The notes: a model not told the origin generated them from the letters alone. Shown: positions 41,747-51,594, counted from the first letter of the stretch. The stretch: 64,000 nucleotides of DNA from Mesobacillus sp. AQ2 (GCF_030122805.1 NZ_CP126080.1:1183001-1247000); one strand, 5' to 3'. Made by a program: numbers and translations.

Positions 41747-43642
41747 ATGGATATTTTAAAAAAGATTGAAATGTATCGCCAGGATGAAGAGAAGCTTAAG
41801 TGGGAAGGGACGTTCAGGGAATATCTTGAAATTGTAAAGGAACAGCCTTGGGTTGCTCAATCGGCACATTCGCGTGTATATAATATGATCAAAGACGCAG
41901 GAATTGAAAACGAAAAAGGAAAAAAAAGGTATTCCTTCTTTAGTTCCCAATTGTTTGGTCTTGAAGAGGCACTGGAAAGGCTTGTTGAAGAGTATTTTCA
42001 TCCGGCGGCTAAAAGGCTGGATGTGAGGAAGCGGATCCTGCTGTTGATGGGCCCGGTAAGCGGCGGAAAATCCACCCTGGTCACCATGCTGAAAAGAGGG
42101 TTGGAGGCATACTCGCATACTGATAGAGGGGCGATCTACGCAATTAAGGGATGCCCTATGCATGAAGATCCGCTGCATATGATCCCGCATCATCTCCGCA
42201 AGGATTTTTATGATGAATATGGCATCAGGATTGAAGGCAATCTGTCGCCGCTTAATATGATGAGGCTTGACCAGGAGTATGGCGGCAGGATTGAAGATGT
42301 CATCGTTGAGAGAGTCTTCTTCTCAGAAGACAAAAGAACAGGGATTGGCACATTCAGCCCTTCTGATCCTAAATCACAGGATATCGCGGATTTAACCGGA
42401 AGCATTGATTTCTCCACGATTGCCGAGTATGGTTCTGAATCCGATCCGCGGGCATATCGCTTTGATGGTGAACTGAATAAAGCGAACCGGGGCATGATGG
42501 AGTTCCAGGAAATGCTGAAGTGTGACGAGAAATTCCTCTGGCATTTGCTGAGCCTGACGCAGGAAGGCAATTTTAAAGCGGGAAGATTCGCATTGATCAG
42601 TGCGGATGAATTGATTGTTGCCCATACCAATGAAACGGAATACCGTTCATTCATTTCGAATAAAAAGAACGAAGCGCTACATTCACGTATAATCGTTATG
42701 CCGATACCGTACAACTTAAAAGTGTCCGAAGAAGAGAAAATTTATGACAAGATGATCAGGGAAAGCGATGTGAACGATGTCCATATCGCGCCGCATACCC
42801 TAAGGGTTGCTGCAATGTTCACGATCCTTACACGCCTGAAGGATCCGAAAAAAGGTGATATTGACCTGATAAAGAAAATGAGGCTGTACGACGGTGAAAG
42901 TGTAGAGGGTTATAACCGGGCAGATGTTGAGGAATTGAAAAAAGAGCACCAGGATGAGGGGATGAGCGGAATTGATCCTCGCTATGTTATCAATCGGATT
43001 TCCTCCACAATTATCAGGAAAGAAGTCAAAACGATCAATGCACTGGATGTATTACGGTCATTGAAAGAGGGACTTGACCAGCACCCTTCGATCACTGCAG
43101 AAACAAGGGAACGTTATCTGAATTATATTTCCCTTGCCCGGAAAGAGTATGATGATATCGCCAAGAAGGAAGTTCAAAAAGCATTCGTGTACTCATATGA
43201 AGAATCAGCTAAAACCCTTATGGATAATTACCTTGATAATGTTGAGGCCTATTGCAATAAGGCGAAGCTTCGCGATCCGCTCACTGGAGAGGAAATCAAT
43301 CCGGATGAGAAGCTGATGCGTTCGATCGAGGAACAGATTGGCATTTCCGAAAATGCGAAGAAAGCGTTCCGTGAAGAGATTTTAATCAGAATTTCTGCTT
43401 ATGCGCGTAAAGGCAAGCGGTTTGATTATAATTCCCATGATCGCCTGCGTGAAGCGATCCAGAAAAAGCTGTTTGCTGATCTGAAGGATGTTGTGAAAAT
43501 CACGACTTCCACGAAAACTCCTGATGAGACCCAGCTGAAGAAAATCAATAATGTTGTCGCAAGGCTAATTGATGAGCATGGCTACAACTCCACTTCCGCC
43601 AACGAATTGCTGCGGTATGTTGGAAGCTTATTAAATAGGTAG
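41747..43642 (+). CDS. prkA: Serine protein kinase / AAA+ protein PrkA
   Basis: Encodes 631 residues, the B. subtilis length. PrkA is a sporulation-associated AAA+ protein first described as a kinase and later linked to Hpr-controlled protease activity. Seen: Walker A GPVSGGKST about 104-112, the AAA_PrkA domain (about 20-375) and the C-terminal kinase-like region (about 380-630). Start ATG 41747 after GGGGAGG; the in-frame extension upstream is not conserved-looking. It forms the usual prkA-yhbH pair with one small gene between. Confidence 0.94.
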   Translation: MDILKKIEMYRQDEEKLKWEGTFREYLEIVKEQPWVAQSAHSRVYNMIKDAGIENEKGKKRYSFFSSQLFGLEEALERLVEEYFHPAAKRLDVRKRILLLMGPVSGGKSTLVTMLKRGLEAYSHTDRGAIYAIKGCPMHEDPLHMIPHHLRKDFYDEYGIRIEGNLSPLNMMRLDQEYGGRIEDVIVERVFFSEDKRTGIGTFSPSDPKSQDIADLTGSIDFSTIAEYGSESDPRAYRFDGELNKANRGMMEFQEMLKCDEKFLWHLLSLTQEGNFKAGRFALISADELIVAHTNETEYRSFISNKKNEALHSRIIVMPIPYNLKVSEEEKIYDKMIRESDVNDVHIAPHTLRVAAMFTILTRLKDPKKGDIDLIKKMRLYDGESVEGYNRADVEELKKEHQDEGMSGIDPRYVINRISSTIIRKEVKTINALDVLRSLKEGLDQHPSITAETRERYLNYISLARKEYDDIAKKEVQKAFVYSYEESAKTLMDNYLDNVEAYCNKAKLRDPLTGEEINPDEKLMRSIEEQIGISENAKKAFREEILIRISAYARKGKRFDYNSHDRLREAIQKKLFADLKDVVKITTSTKTPDETQLKKINNVVARLIDEHGYNSTSANELLRYVGSLLNR

Positions 43643-43649
43643 ACAGCGG

Positions 43650-43675
43650 GGGCCTGCAGATTGCAGGTCCTTTTC
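43650..43675 (+). terminator. Intrinsic terminator of prkA
   Basis: GGGCCTGCA / TGCAGGTCC stem with TTTTC tail. Confidence 0.75.
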
Positions 43676-43738
43676 AACTTGGGTTAAGAGTTTATTTAGC
43701 ATCCATAGAGGGAATAGTACAGGCAAGAGGTGATAAAG

Positions 43739-43933
43739 ATGGCAAAAGAAGAAGTACAAAAAGACTTACCAAAAAACTATGTCCCTAAAAACAGTTCCAT
43801 GGCCCGCAATGAAGATGAAATGGAAAATCTGGGCAAGCAAATGGAACATCGCCGCAGTGGCGAAGTTTTAAAAGAGGAATATGATAAAGTACCAGATCCA
43901 ATTCAATTTGATAAAGCGAATGAAAAGAAATAA
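43739..43933 (+). CDS. Small hydrophilic protein of unknown function
   Basis: Encodes 64 residues, strongly charged (Lys/Glu rich), without Cys, Trp, signal peptide or hydrophobic run. Start ATG follows AGAGGTG at 6 bases. It is bracketed by two good terminators, so it is its own transcription unit between two sporulation genes. The composition would suit a small spore or stress protein, but this is inference only; no family is recognised. Confidence 0.7.
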   Translation: MAKEEVQKDLPKNYVPKNSSMARNEDEMENLGKQMEHRRSGEVLKEEYDKVPDPIQFDKANEKK

Positions 43934-43964
43934 CCTTTGCGGATAATGCAAAGGTTATTTTTTT
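43929..43964 (+). terminator. Intrinsic terminator
   Basis: Perfect AATAACCTTTGC / GCAAAGGTTATT stem with seven T. Confidence 0.95.
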
Positions 43965-44220
43965 GCCAAAAAAAGGTGAGCGTGTTATTGCGATATATAG
44001 TGCCTAACCTCAGCCCCTAAAAATAAATTCAATATGTAAAATGGGCTTGTCCTGCACTAGGAGAAAGCGGTAATTGTCAAAATTATTTGTAAATTATTTT
44101 GTCTTCTTGCATAAGATAGAGTAATTACATCTCCCCTGTGGTTTACGGCCATCGGGATATTGTATGAAAGTAGTTTGTATTATGTTACTCAAAATGAAAA
44201 TTTCAAAGGAGGGGTTGAAA

Positions 44221-45390
44221 ATGACCGATGAAAGCAGTCACCAGTTTGTGATTTCCCAGGAAGATTGGTCCCTCCACCGCAAAGGACATGATGACCAACA
44301 GCGCCATCAGGAAAAGGTGCAGGAAGCAATCAAGAGCAATCTGCCTGATTTGATCACAGAAGAGAACATTATCATGTCCAACGGCAGGGATGTCGTAAAG
44401 ATTCCGATAAGGTCACTGGATGAGTACAAAATCCGTTATAACTATGATAAGAACAAACATGTAGGCCAGGGCAACGGAGATTCAAAGATTGGGGATGTTG
44501 TCGCCCGGGATGGCTCAGGCCAACAGCAGGGACCAGGCAAAGGCCAGGGTGCAGGAGACCAGGCCGGGGAAGATTATTACGAAGCAGAAGTATCGATGAT
44601 GGAGATTGAGGAGGCCCTATTCAAGGAGTTGGAGCTTCCGAACCTCAAGAAGAAGGAAGAACAGGAACATCTTGTCGAAAACATCGAATTCAATGACATC
44701 AGGAAGACAGGGCTCATGGGGAATATTGATAAGAAGCGCACAATGATGTCAGCTTATAAACGAAATGCGATGACCGGAAAACCAGCTTTCCATCCAATCT
44801 ACAAGGAGGATCTGAAGTTTAAGACCTGGAATGAGGTTGTGAAGCCAGACTCGAAGGCTGTAGTGCTTGCGATGATGGATACGAGCGGAAGTATGGGACT
44901 TTGGGAAAAATATATGGCGAGAAGCTTTTTCTTCTGGATGACCCGTTTCCTTCGCTCTAAATATGAAACAGTCGAAATTGAATTCATTGCACATCATACC
45001 GAAGCAAAGGTCGTAACCGAGGAAGATTTTTTCTCAAAAGGAGAAAGCGGCGGTACAATTTGTTCGTCCGCCTATCGAAAAGCTTTAGAACTTATAGATT
45101 TGAAGTACAATCCAAGCAAGTTCAATATTTATCCATTCCACTTTTCCGATGGTGATAACCTGACCTCCGACAATGCCCGCTGTGTAAAATTAGTTGAAGA
45201 ACTGATGAAGGTCTCCAATATGTTTGGCTATGGAGAAGTCAATCAGTACAACCGCCACTCGACCCTAATGTCCGCGTATAAAAACATTAAAGATGAACAT
45301 TTCAGATACTATATCCTCAAGCAAAAAGCCGATGTATTCCATGCCATGAAGAGCTTTTTCAAACAAGAAGAAAATAAAATGTACGCTTAA
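44221..45390 (+). CDS. yhbH: Sporulation protein YhbH (DUF444, vWA-like)
   Basis: Encodes 389 residues. Sporulation protein family paired with PrkA; equivalents in proteobacteria are YeaH beside YeaG. Seen: a charged N-terminal half with a Gly/Gln-rich linker (about 98-120) and a von Willebrand A-like domain with the metal-site motif DTSGSMG (about 221-227). Start ATG 44221 lies after AAAGGAGGGG; the upstream ATG 44164 lacks a site. A good terminator follows. Confidence 0.93.
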   Translation: MTDESSHQFVISQEDWSLHRKGHDDQQRHQEKVQEAIKSNLPDLITEENIIMSNGRDVVKIPIRSLDEYKIRYNYDKNKHVGQGNGDSKIGDVVARDGSGQQQGPGKGQGAGDQAGEDYYEAEVSMMEIEEALFKELELPNLKKKEEQEHLVENIEFNDIRKTGLMGNIDKKRTMMSAYKRNAMTGKPAFHPIYKEDLKFKTWNEVVKPDSKAVVLAMMDTSGSMGLWEKYMARSFFFWMTRFLRSKYETVEIEFIAHHTEAKVVTEEDFFSKGESGGTICSSAYRKALELIDLKYNPSKFNIYPFHFSDGDNLTSDNARCVKLVEELMKVSNMFGYGEVNQYNRHSTLMSAYKNIKDEHFRYYILKQKADVFHAMKSFFKQEENKMYA

Positions 45391-45392
45391 AC

Positions 45393-45427
45393 AAAAATCG
45401 GCAGGGTAGAATCCCTGCCGATTTTTC
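45393..45427. terminator. Bidirectional terminator
   Basis: AAAAATCGGCAGGG / CCCTGCCGATTTTT stem between convergent yhbH and the C39-type peptidase gene. Confidence 0.95.
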
Positions 45428-45446
45428 CTATTATCCTCTTAAACTG

Positions 45447-46247
45447 TTACTTTTCGATGCCTATTGCCTGGCTGCCCATTTGAATCCATGCTTGTTCAAA
45501 TGCTTTGCGTGAAACAGTCTTGTAGCCTGTAACATCAAGAGGGTCGTTGATGTATAAGTAATTTTCGTCATAGCCGACGATTAATACACTGTGTTCTCTG
45601 TATGTAATCTTGACATCACCGGTATTGGTTTTCCAGGTTGTGAACTCGGATTCTGGCAATGGGGCAAACGTCGAATTAATGATGACCCAGACCGGCGAAC
45701 CGCTGTCAAGCAGCTCAGTTACTGTCTTAAACGGCTGTCCAGTCACATCCTTGACCTTTCCTGGAAGGAAGGTTTCTGCAAGGTTGGCGACTGGTCCATG
45801 ATAAACACCGTAACCAGATTTGCTGAATGTATAAATATCGCCAACAAATCCATCATACGGGTTGCCTCTGACATAATTCGCGTCACGGAAGGGAATTTTA
45901 TGTATTTTCTGGGCTAAAGTCATCTTATCCACTGCAATTCCTTCATATTGCAGCAGCATGGACAAACTGGTTACTTCACACCCTCGCTGCAATTCGGGGA
46001 GCTGGCTCACGTGTGGGACCCCGTCAATGAGGATTTTTTCTTCTTTATTCGTAAAATTTTTAAGAAGTGTTTTATTTTCGATATTCTTGTTCACGAGATG
46101 GGCTTTAGTCCTGGTAATTTTGGGTGCTTCTTCTGTTTTAGCCTCTGCTGTAGGGTTTTCAATCGATCGGATCTTCTCGCCACCGAGGAAGGTAACAAGG
46201 AAAATGACTCCTATTGACAATGTCCTGAAAAAGATTTTTTTATTCAA
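45447..46247 (-). CDS. Secreted C39-like cysteine peptidase
   Basis: About 266 residues. An N-terminal hydrophobic helix (residues about 6-24) acts as signal peptide or anchor. The C39_2 fold shows the nucleophile in LQRGCEVTSLSMLLQY (about residue 89) and the catalytic His in REHSVLIVGYDE (about 221) followed by NDP. Similar proteins (YvpB-like) are extracytoplasmic and of unknown substrate. Starts at TTG: of the two adjacent TTG codons (46250, 46247), the second is 8 bases after AAGGAG. Isolated gene, convergent with yhbH. Confidence 0.85.
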   Translation of the reverse strand: MNKKIFFRTLSIGVIFLVTFLGGEKIRSIENPTAEAKTEEAPKITRTKAHLVNKNIENKTLLKNFTNKEEKILIDGVPHVSQLPELQRGCEVTSLSMLLQYEGIAVDKMTLAQKIHKIPFRDANYVRGNPYDGFVGDIYTFSKSGYGVYHGPVANLAETFLPGKVKDVTGQPFKTVTELLDSGSPVWVIINSTFAPLPESEFTTWKTNTGDVKITYREHSVLIVGYDENYLYINDPLDVTGYKTVSRKAFEQAWIQMGSQAIGIEK

Positions 46248-46250
46248 CAA

Positions 46251-46557
46251 ATCGTCTCCTTACAACATCTCTATATCAATCTTATACAACTTTCGACATG
46301 GATTCAATAGACTAATAGATTGTAAATGGATAATTTGTGGAAAATAAATAAAATTGTGCTTCCAGAACCATAAATTTCTGTTTTCAACAGGCGGATACAA
46401 AAAGGAATTTTTAGATTGCAACTTTTAAAAGTCTTTAAACCCACATTTTTATGGCTGTATCAGGCCATACTAACTTTGTTATGAGTCAATCTTTTTAAAA
46501 AAACCTAAAGTTATGTTAGGGTATTAAAGTGTCATTTTTATTGAAAGGAGTTTTATG
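46251..46557. other. Intergenic region before the betaine transporter gene
   Basis: About 307 bp, AT-rich, no gene. The opuD-type promoter should lie here. A GGGTAT at 46519 resembles a sigma-B -10, but no matching -35 was found. Confidence 0.4.
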
Positions 46558-48072
46558 ATGAAAAAGGATTCATCAGTATTTTTCATATCGGCCGGGATTT
46601 TGCTTCTGATGGTCCTGTTCGGTGTATTTGTACCAGATAAGCTTGAATCAGTAACAGCCAATATTCAGGCTTTCATAACTGATTCTTTAGGATGGTATTA
46701 TTTAATCCTTGTATCTTTAATTGTTATTGTGTGTCTTTATTTCCTCATTAGCCCACTGGGGAAAATCAGGCTTGGCAGGCAGGACGACCGTCCGGAATTT
46801 TCGACGCTGAGCTGGTATGCGATGCTGTTCAGTGCCGGGATGGGGATCGGACTGGTTTTCTGGGGAACTGCTGAGCCAATAAGCCATTTTATGGTATCAA
46901 CACCGACGGGATCGGAACCGGGATCGAATCAGGCTATCCGTGATTCAATGAGATTCACATTTTTCCATTGGGGCATCCATGCCTGGGCCATTTACGGAAT
47001 TGTCGCCTTAGTTCTTGCTTATTTCAATTTCCGCCATGGTAAGCCTGGACTGATCAGTGCCACACTTGGACCAATTCTAGGTGAACGCACTGAAGGGACC
47101 GCAGGAAAAGTAGTCGATGTAATTTCTGTCGTCGCGACAGTTATTGGTGTGGCAACAACTTTAGGATTTGGAGCTGTACAAATTAACGGGGGGCTTTCTT
47201 ACCTGTTTGGAATTCCTGCTAGTTTCTTGACCCAATTACTAATTGTCCTGATTGTCACCATTTTATTCATGATTTCAGCATGGTCAGGATTAGGGAAAGG
47301 GATTAAGATCCTGAGCAATGTTAATATGCTTTTGGCAGGTCTATTGCTGTTAGCCATGCTGATTCTTGGACCAACTCAATTTATCCTGAATCTATTCACC
47401 AATACTATTGGTACCTATCTTCAGAACCTTCCTTCAATGAGCTTCCGTATTTCACCGCTGAATGAAGATGTGCGTTCATGGATAAACGGATGGACCATTT
47501 TCTATTGGGCTTGGTGGATTGCATGGGCGCCATTTGTAGGGATTTTTATAGCTCGAGTTTCTAAAGGCCGTACGATAAGGGAGTTTGTTTTTGGAGTTCT
47601 TCTTGTACCTTCCCTGATTGGCTTCCTATGGTTTTCCGCATTTGGGGGTTCTGCGATTAAATTGGAGCAGGAGGGGATTGCAAAAATCTCTGAGCTGGCG
47701 ACCGAAGAAGCATTATTTGGCGTATTCGCTAATTACCCAATGAGTTCATTGTTATCTATTCTTGCAATGATTCTGATTGGTACTTTCTTCATCACTTCAG
47801 CGGATTCAGGGACATTTGTTTTAGGCATGATGACAACTAATGGGTCCCTGACACCAGGCAACCGAATCAAATTCATTTGGGGAATCATGCTAGCGGCAAT
47901 ATCCCTGGTGTTGCTATACTCTGGCGGATTACAGGCACTGCAAAATACAATGATCGTCGCTGCGCTGCCATTCTCCATCATCATGGCGATGATGGCCTTA
48001 AGTCTAATAAAAGCATTAAACAAAGAGGCAAGAGAGCTAGGAATCGGGAAAATCCCTAAGCGAAAGCAGTAA
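46558..48072 (+). CDS. opuD: BCCT-family glycine betaine transporter (OpuD-like)
   Basis: About 504 residues with 12 predicted membrane helices. Sodium-coupled uptake of glycine betaine or related osmoprotectants. Seen: GMGIGLVFWGTAEP about 95-108, and the BCCT signature FYWAWWIAWAPFVGIFIARVS about 318-338 with the Trp residues of the substrate box. Length is near OpuD (512). The C-terminal tail is short, so osmosensing may be weak. Two adjacent ATGs follow AAAGGAG; the second (46558) has better spacing. Confidence 0.9.
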   Translation: MKKDSSVFFISAGILLLMVLFGVFVPDKLESVTANIQAFITDSLGWYYLILVSLIVIVCLYFLISPLGKIRLGRQDDRPEFSTLSWYAMLFSAGMGIGLVFWGTAEPISHFMVSTPTGSEPGSNQAIRDSMRFTFFHWGIHAWAIYGIVALVLAYFNFRHGKPGLISATLGPILGERTEGTAGKVVDVISVVATVIGVATTLGFGAVQINGGLSYLFGIPASFLTQLLIVLIVTILFMISAWSGLGKGIKILSNVNMLLAGLLLLAMLILGPTQFILNLFTNTIGTYLQNLPSMSFRISPLNEDVRSWINGWTIFYWAWWIAWAPFVGIFIARVSKGRTIREFVFGVLLVPSLIGFLWFSAFGGSAIKLEQEGIAKISELATEEALFGVFANYPMSSLLSILAMILIGTFFITSADSGTFVLGMMTTNGSLTPGNRIKFIWGIMLAAISLVLLYSGGLQALQNTMIVAALPFSIIMAMMALSLIKALNKEARELGIGKIPKRKQ

Positions 48073-48116
48073 ATGATCAAGGCTCTTGGCATAATTGAAA
48101 AGCAGCAATCAATTTG

Positions 48117-48156
48117 AAAAAAGGCATTCTTCCATTATGAGGAGGATGCCTTTTTG
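48117..48156 (+). terminator. Intrinsic terminator of the betaine transporter
   Basis: AAAAAGGCATTCTTCC / GGAGGATGCCTTTTT stem with T tail. Confidence 0.85.
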
Positions 48157-48324
48157 TGTTTTAATATTATTAGTTGTTGATTAAAACGTTCAAAAAGATT
48201 AATCATATGTAAAGATAAGGAGATTTATGAACATTTTGTTCTTTTTAAAATTGTAAATGTTTTCATTTGGATTTTTTGTTAAAATGAAGGTATTGAATTT
48301 ATGTCATTTCCAAAGGTGATCAGA

Positions 48325-49263
48325 ATGGAAAAAGAAAAATTATTGAAGATAATCGAGGCTGCAAAGCTATATTATCTACTGGATTATAACCAGAATGATA
48401 TCGCAAAAGAATTGGGAGTATCGCGACCGACAGTTTCGAGGTTCCTTCAGATAGCGAAGCAGGAGGGGATTGTCGACATCAAGATCATGGATCCGACTGA
48501 GGATGTCGAGAATCTGTCATTGCAGCTTGAACAAAAGTTTGGGCTCAAAAAGGCGATTGTTACCCATATTCCCCAATATGATGACACTGTCATCAAAACA
48601 TATCTTGGGGAGAAGGCGGCTTCTTTTTTGAATGAAGTGGTTGAGCATGATGATATCATTGGTGTAACGTGGGGAACGACGCTTTACCACGTGGCTCTGG
48701 AACTGAAACAGAAGCCGTGTAAGAATGTCAAGGTAGTCCAGTTGAAAGGCGGTGTCAGCCATTCTGAAACGAATACATATGCGAATGAAATCCTGTATTT
48801 GTTCGGCAAGGCCTTCAACAGTGCACCACACCACCTGCCGCTCCCGGCAATCGTCGACCATGTCGTAGTGAAGCAGGCAATGGAGGCGGACAGGCATATC
48901 AAAAAAATCCTCGAAATGGGGAAGCAGTCCAACATCGCCGTCTATACAATCGGGCCGATTAAATCCGAATCTCTATTGTTCCAGTTAGGCTATTTTACAG
49001 AAGAGGACCTGCAAGTCATCTATTCTAAAGCCGTAGGGGATATTTGTTCCCGATTCTTCGATAAGGACGGCCAGGTATGTAACGAAAATCTCAATGCGAG
49101 AACATTGGGGATCGAGCTGGAAGAGTTAAAAAAGAAAAAGTATTCTATTTTAGTGGCAGGAGGAGCCCATAAAATTGAAGGTATTTATGGTGCTTTAAAA
49201 GGGAATTATACAAATGTGCTTGTAACAGACCAGTTCACAGCAAAGTTCCTGTTGGATAAATAA
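48325..49263 (+). CDS. deoR: SorC-family regulator, DeoR (deoxyribonucleoside regulator) type
   Basis: Encodes 312 residues. N-terminal helix-turn-helix (NQNDIAKELGVSRPTVSRFLQIAKQEGIV, about 24-52) and a C-terminal sugar-phosphate-binding SorC domain with VTWGTTLYHVA and LVAGGAHKIEGIYGAL. B. subtilis DeoR represses dra-nupC-pdp and is released by deoxyribose-5-phosphate. Here the gene directly precedes nupC, which supports that role. Start ATG 48325 follows AAAGGTGATC. A cre-like TGTAAATGTTTTCA (48254) precedes it, with T instead of the central C. Confidence 0.82.
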   Translation: MEKEKLLKIIEAAKLYYLLDYNQNDIAKELGVSRPTVSRFLQIAKQEGIVDIKIMDPTEDVENLSLQLEQKFGLKKAIVTHIPQYDDTVIKTYLGEKAASFLNEVVEHDDIIGVTWGTTLYHVALELKQKPCKNVKVVQLKGGVSHSETNTYANEILYLFGKAFNSAPHHLPLPAIVDHVVVKQAMEADRHIKKILEMGKQSNIAVYTIGPIKSESLLFQLGYFTEEDLQVIYSKAVGDICSRFFDKDGQVCNENLNARTLGIELEELKKKKYSILVAGGAHKIEGIYGALKGNYTNVLVTDQFTAKFLLDK

Positions 49264-49310
49264 AGGTTTAATAGTTGTACTTAATGAGAAAAGCCATAAG
49301 GTACAATCAG

Positions 49311-49346
49311 ATACCCGATAGGTTTTCGGCCTTGAGGGTATTTTTG
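49311..49346 (+). terminator. Terminator of deoR
   Basis: ATACCC / GGGTAT stem with inner AGG/CCT pairing and TTTTTG tail. Confidence 0.65.
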
Positions 49347-49375
49347 TCGAAAAAATGAAAAGGCATTATTTTCAT

Positions 49376-49460
49376 TTTACATTTGTTCAAAAACATATTT
49401 ACAAAAGTTCTTTAGGTCTGATATATTTGCTATAGAAAGTTTAAGTTAAACAAATGTAAA
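49376..49460. promoter_or_regulatory. Paired 12-bp inverted operators flanking the nupC promoter
   Basis: TTTACATTTGTT (49376-49387) and AACAAATGTAAA (49449-49460) are exact inverted copies 61 bp apart, one on either side of the promoter. They are candidate sites for the tetrameric SorC-type regulator encoded upstream. Confidence 0.55.
49398..49427 (+). promoter_or_regulatory. nupC promoter
   Basis: TTTACA, 18 bp, TATATT; predicted start near 49434. Confidence 0.6.
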
Positions 49461-49488
49461 CGTTTTAAAGAAATTTTTTTCAAACTAT

Positions 49489-49503
49489 TTGTAAACGGTA
49501 ACA
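49489..49503. promoter_or_regulatory. CcpA operator (cre) in the nupC leader
   Basis: TTGTAAACGGTAACA fits WTGNAANCGNWNNCW fully and lies about 55 bp after the predicted start of transcription. It also has ATTTGT/ACAAAT flanks. Confidence 0.65.
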
Positions 49504-49529
49504 AATAACACAACAAGAGGTGGGTCAAA

Positions 49530-50744
49530 ATGAATATCTTATGGGGCTTGATGGGAATAGCTGTTGTTCTGGGAATTGCATTCATTTTCTCAAATAACAA
49601 GAAATCCATCAATTTGCGCACAATCATTGGTGGAATGGCAATTCAATTCATCTTCGCTTTCGCTGTACTGAAGTGGGAAACAGGGAAGCTGCTATTGAAA
49701 AAACTCTCGCTTGCTGTCAATGAAATCGTCAATTATACAGACGCTGGCGTGCAATTCTTGTTTGGCGGCTTGTTCCAGGCCGAAAATATTGGGTTTGTAT
49801 TCGCTTTTCAAGTATTAACTGTCGTCATTTTCTTCTCTTCTTTGATTTCTGTTCTTTACTATCTGGGAATCATGCAATTAATCATCAAGTTCCTGGGCGG
49901 AGGACTTTCTAAATTACTGGGAACGAGCAAAGCTGAATCACTTTCAGCAGCAGCAAACATTTTTGTTGGACAGACTGAGGCACCACTTGTCATTAAGCCA
50001 TACATTGCTAAAATGACTCAATCTGAACTTTTTGCAGTAATGGTAGGTGGACTAGCTTCCGTTGCGGGCTCTGTTTTAATTGGTTATTCTTTATTGGGTG
50101 TTCCTTTGGAATACTTGCTTGCAGCAAGTTTCATGGCTGCTCCGGCAGGGTTGGTACTGGCTAAAATCATGATTCCAGAAACAGAGAAATCTGAAACATC
50201 TGATGAGCTGAGGATGGAAAAAGACACAGAATCAGCGAACGTCATCGATGCTGCGGCCAGAGGTGCAAGTACAGGTCTTCAATTAGCTTTGAATATTGGT
50301 GCAATGTTGCTTGCGTTCATCGCATTGATTGCATTAATCAACGGTATTATTGGATTCTTAGGAGGATTCTTCGGTGCCGATAATCTAACACTTGAAACGA
50401 TTCTTGGCTTTGTATTTGCTCCGCTTGCTTTCGCTATTGGTGTTCCTTGGGATGAAGCAGTTAAAGCTGGCGGATTCATTGGACAAAAATTGATCTTGAA
50501 TGAATTTGTAGCTTATTCATCATTTGCGCCGCAAATCGATCAATTATCTGCTAAAACAGTAGCAATCATCAGTTTCGCGCTATGTGGATTCGCAAACGTA
50601 TCTTCCATGGGAATCCTGCTTGGCGGACTTGGAAGCCTTGCCCCAAATCGCCGTGCTGACATCGCGAAAATGGGTGTACGATCAATCATTGCTGGTATGC
50701 TTGCGTCATTATTGAGTGCAGCAATGGCAGGTATGCTGTTATAA
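49530..50744 (+). CDS. nupC: Concentrative nucleoside transporter NupC
   Basis: Encodes 404 residues, a membrane protein of the CNT family that takes up nucleosides with a cation. Seen: N-terminal helices, the Gln-rich substrate loop VGQTEAPLVIKPYI (about 149-162), GASTGLQLALNIGAMLLAFIALIALIN and the late FALCGFANVSSMGI motif. Start ATG after AAGAGGTGGG. It is preceded by deoR, but the usual dra and pdp catabolic genes are missing beside it, so they must be elsewhere or absent. Confidence 0.94.
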   Translation: MNILWGLMGIAVVLGIAFIFSNNKKSINLRTIIGGMAIQFIFAFAVLKWETGKLLLKKLSLAVNEIVNYTDAGVQFLFGGLFQAENIGFVFAFQVLTVVIFFSSLISVLYYLGIMQLIIKFLGGGLSKLLGTSKAESLSAAANIFVGQTEAPLVIKPYIAKMTQSELFAVMVGGLASVAGSVLIGYSLLGVPLEYLLAASFMAAPAGLVLAKIMIPETEKSETSDELRMEKDTESANVIDAAARGASTGLQLALNIGAMLLAFIALIALINGIIGFLGGFFGADNLTLETILGFVFAPLAFAIGVPWDEAVKAGGFIGQKLILNEFVAYSSFAPQIDQLSAKTVAIISFALCGFANVSSMGILLGGLGSLAPNRRADIAKMGVRSIIAGMLASLLSAAMAGMLL

Positions 50745-50753
50745 TAAATGACT

Positions 50754-50786
50754 GAAAAGAGAGGGACCTGGTCCTTCTCTTTTTTG
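50754..50786 (+). terminator. Intrinsic terminator of nupC
   Basis: GAAAAGAGAGGGACC / GGTCCTTCTCTTTT stem with T tail. Confidence 0.85.
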
Positions 50787-50833
50787 CTTTGAGTTATAAT
50801 AGAAGAAAACCGAACGGAAAGCTGTGATGATGA

Positions 50834-51592
50834 ATGTGTTTAATTTTATTTGCCTATAAAGCGCATCCAAAATATAAGCTGATTATCGCTGCAAACAGGG
50901 ATGAAGCATACAACCGTGCCACTGCCCCAGCGGCTTTTTGGGAGGATGCACCGGAGCTGCTTGCCGGACGCGACCTTGAAAAAATGGGTACCTGGATGGG
51001 AGTGACCACTTCAGGGAAAATTGCCGCCTTGACTAATTACCGGGACCCAAGTGAACAGACTGCTGGAAAAAGAACCCGCGGGGAGCTTGTGGCTGAATAT
51101 CTTAGGGGAATGGACAATCCCGAAAATTATCTTCAAAAAATGGCACAAAGGCGTCTCGAATATCCTGGTTATAATCTTTTGGCAGGTGACCTTAAGGAAC
51201 TTTATTACTATTCGAACCGTGGAAACCACCACCCGGTGGAAATTCAGCCAGGTATCCATGGCGTAAGCAACCATCTGCTTAATACCGAATGGCCTAAAGT
51301 GGAAAAAGGTAAAGCAGGATTGAAGAAAATCGTATCGGAAGACACTTCTGACCTGGCAGACAGCTTATTTAGCCTTTTGGAAAATGCGGACCCTGCACCT
51401 GACCATATATTGCCTTCAACTGGAGTTTCACTTGAATGGGAACGTTTGCTGTCACCAATGTTCATAAAAAGTGAAGGATACGGAACGAGAAGCTCGACTG
51501 TCATTTTAATGAATGATGAAGAAATCTATTTTAACGAACGGGTTTTCTCAGAAGATCAGCGGACAAACCAGGAATTTTTAATAACACTATAA
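50834..51592 (+). CDS. NRDE-family (TANGO2-like) protein
   Basis: Encodes 252 residues. Ntn-hydrolase-like fold with Cys2 as the first residue after Met and the name-giving AANRDE motif (about 19-24). Conserved GTWMGVTTSGKIAALTNYRDP follows. Homologues include mammalian TANGO2, tied to haem and lipid handling; bacterial function is unsettled. The ribosome site is weak (GGAAAG 12 bases upstream), but Cys2 fixes the start at 50834. Confidence 0.88.
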   Translation: MCLILFAYKAHPKYKLIIAANRDEAYNRATAPAAFWEDAPELLAGRDLEKMGTWMGVTTSGKIAALTNYRDPSEQTAGKRTRGELVAEYLRGMDNPENYLQKMAQRRLEYPGYNLLAGDLKELYYYSNRGNHHPVEIQPGIHGVSNHLLNTEWPKVEKGKAGLKKIVSEDTSDLADSLFSLLENADPAPDHILPSTGVSLEWERLLSPMFIKSEGYGTRSSTVILMNDEEIYFNERVFSEDQRTNQEFLITL

Positions 51593-51594
51593 AG

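Noticed and set aside
46519-46524. Sigma-B promoter for the betaine transporter
   Set aside because: GGGTAT fits a sigma-B -10, but no GTTT-type -35 is found 12-15 bp upstream.
48254-48268. cre site before deoR
   Set aside because: TGTAAATGTTTTCA lacks the invariant central CG, so it is below the standard used for the other cre sites.
49451-49467. Second cre site before nupC (AATGTAAACGTTTTAAA)
   Set aside because: The right half lacks the required C; it overlaps the inverted operator copy, which explains it better.
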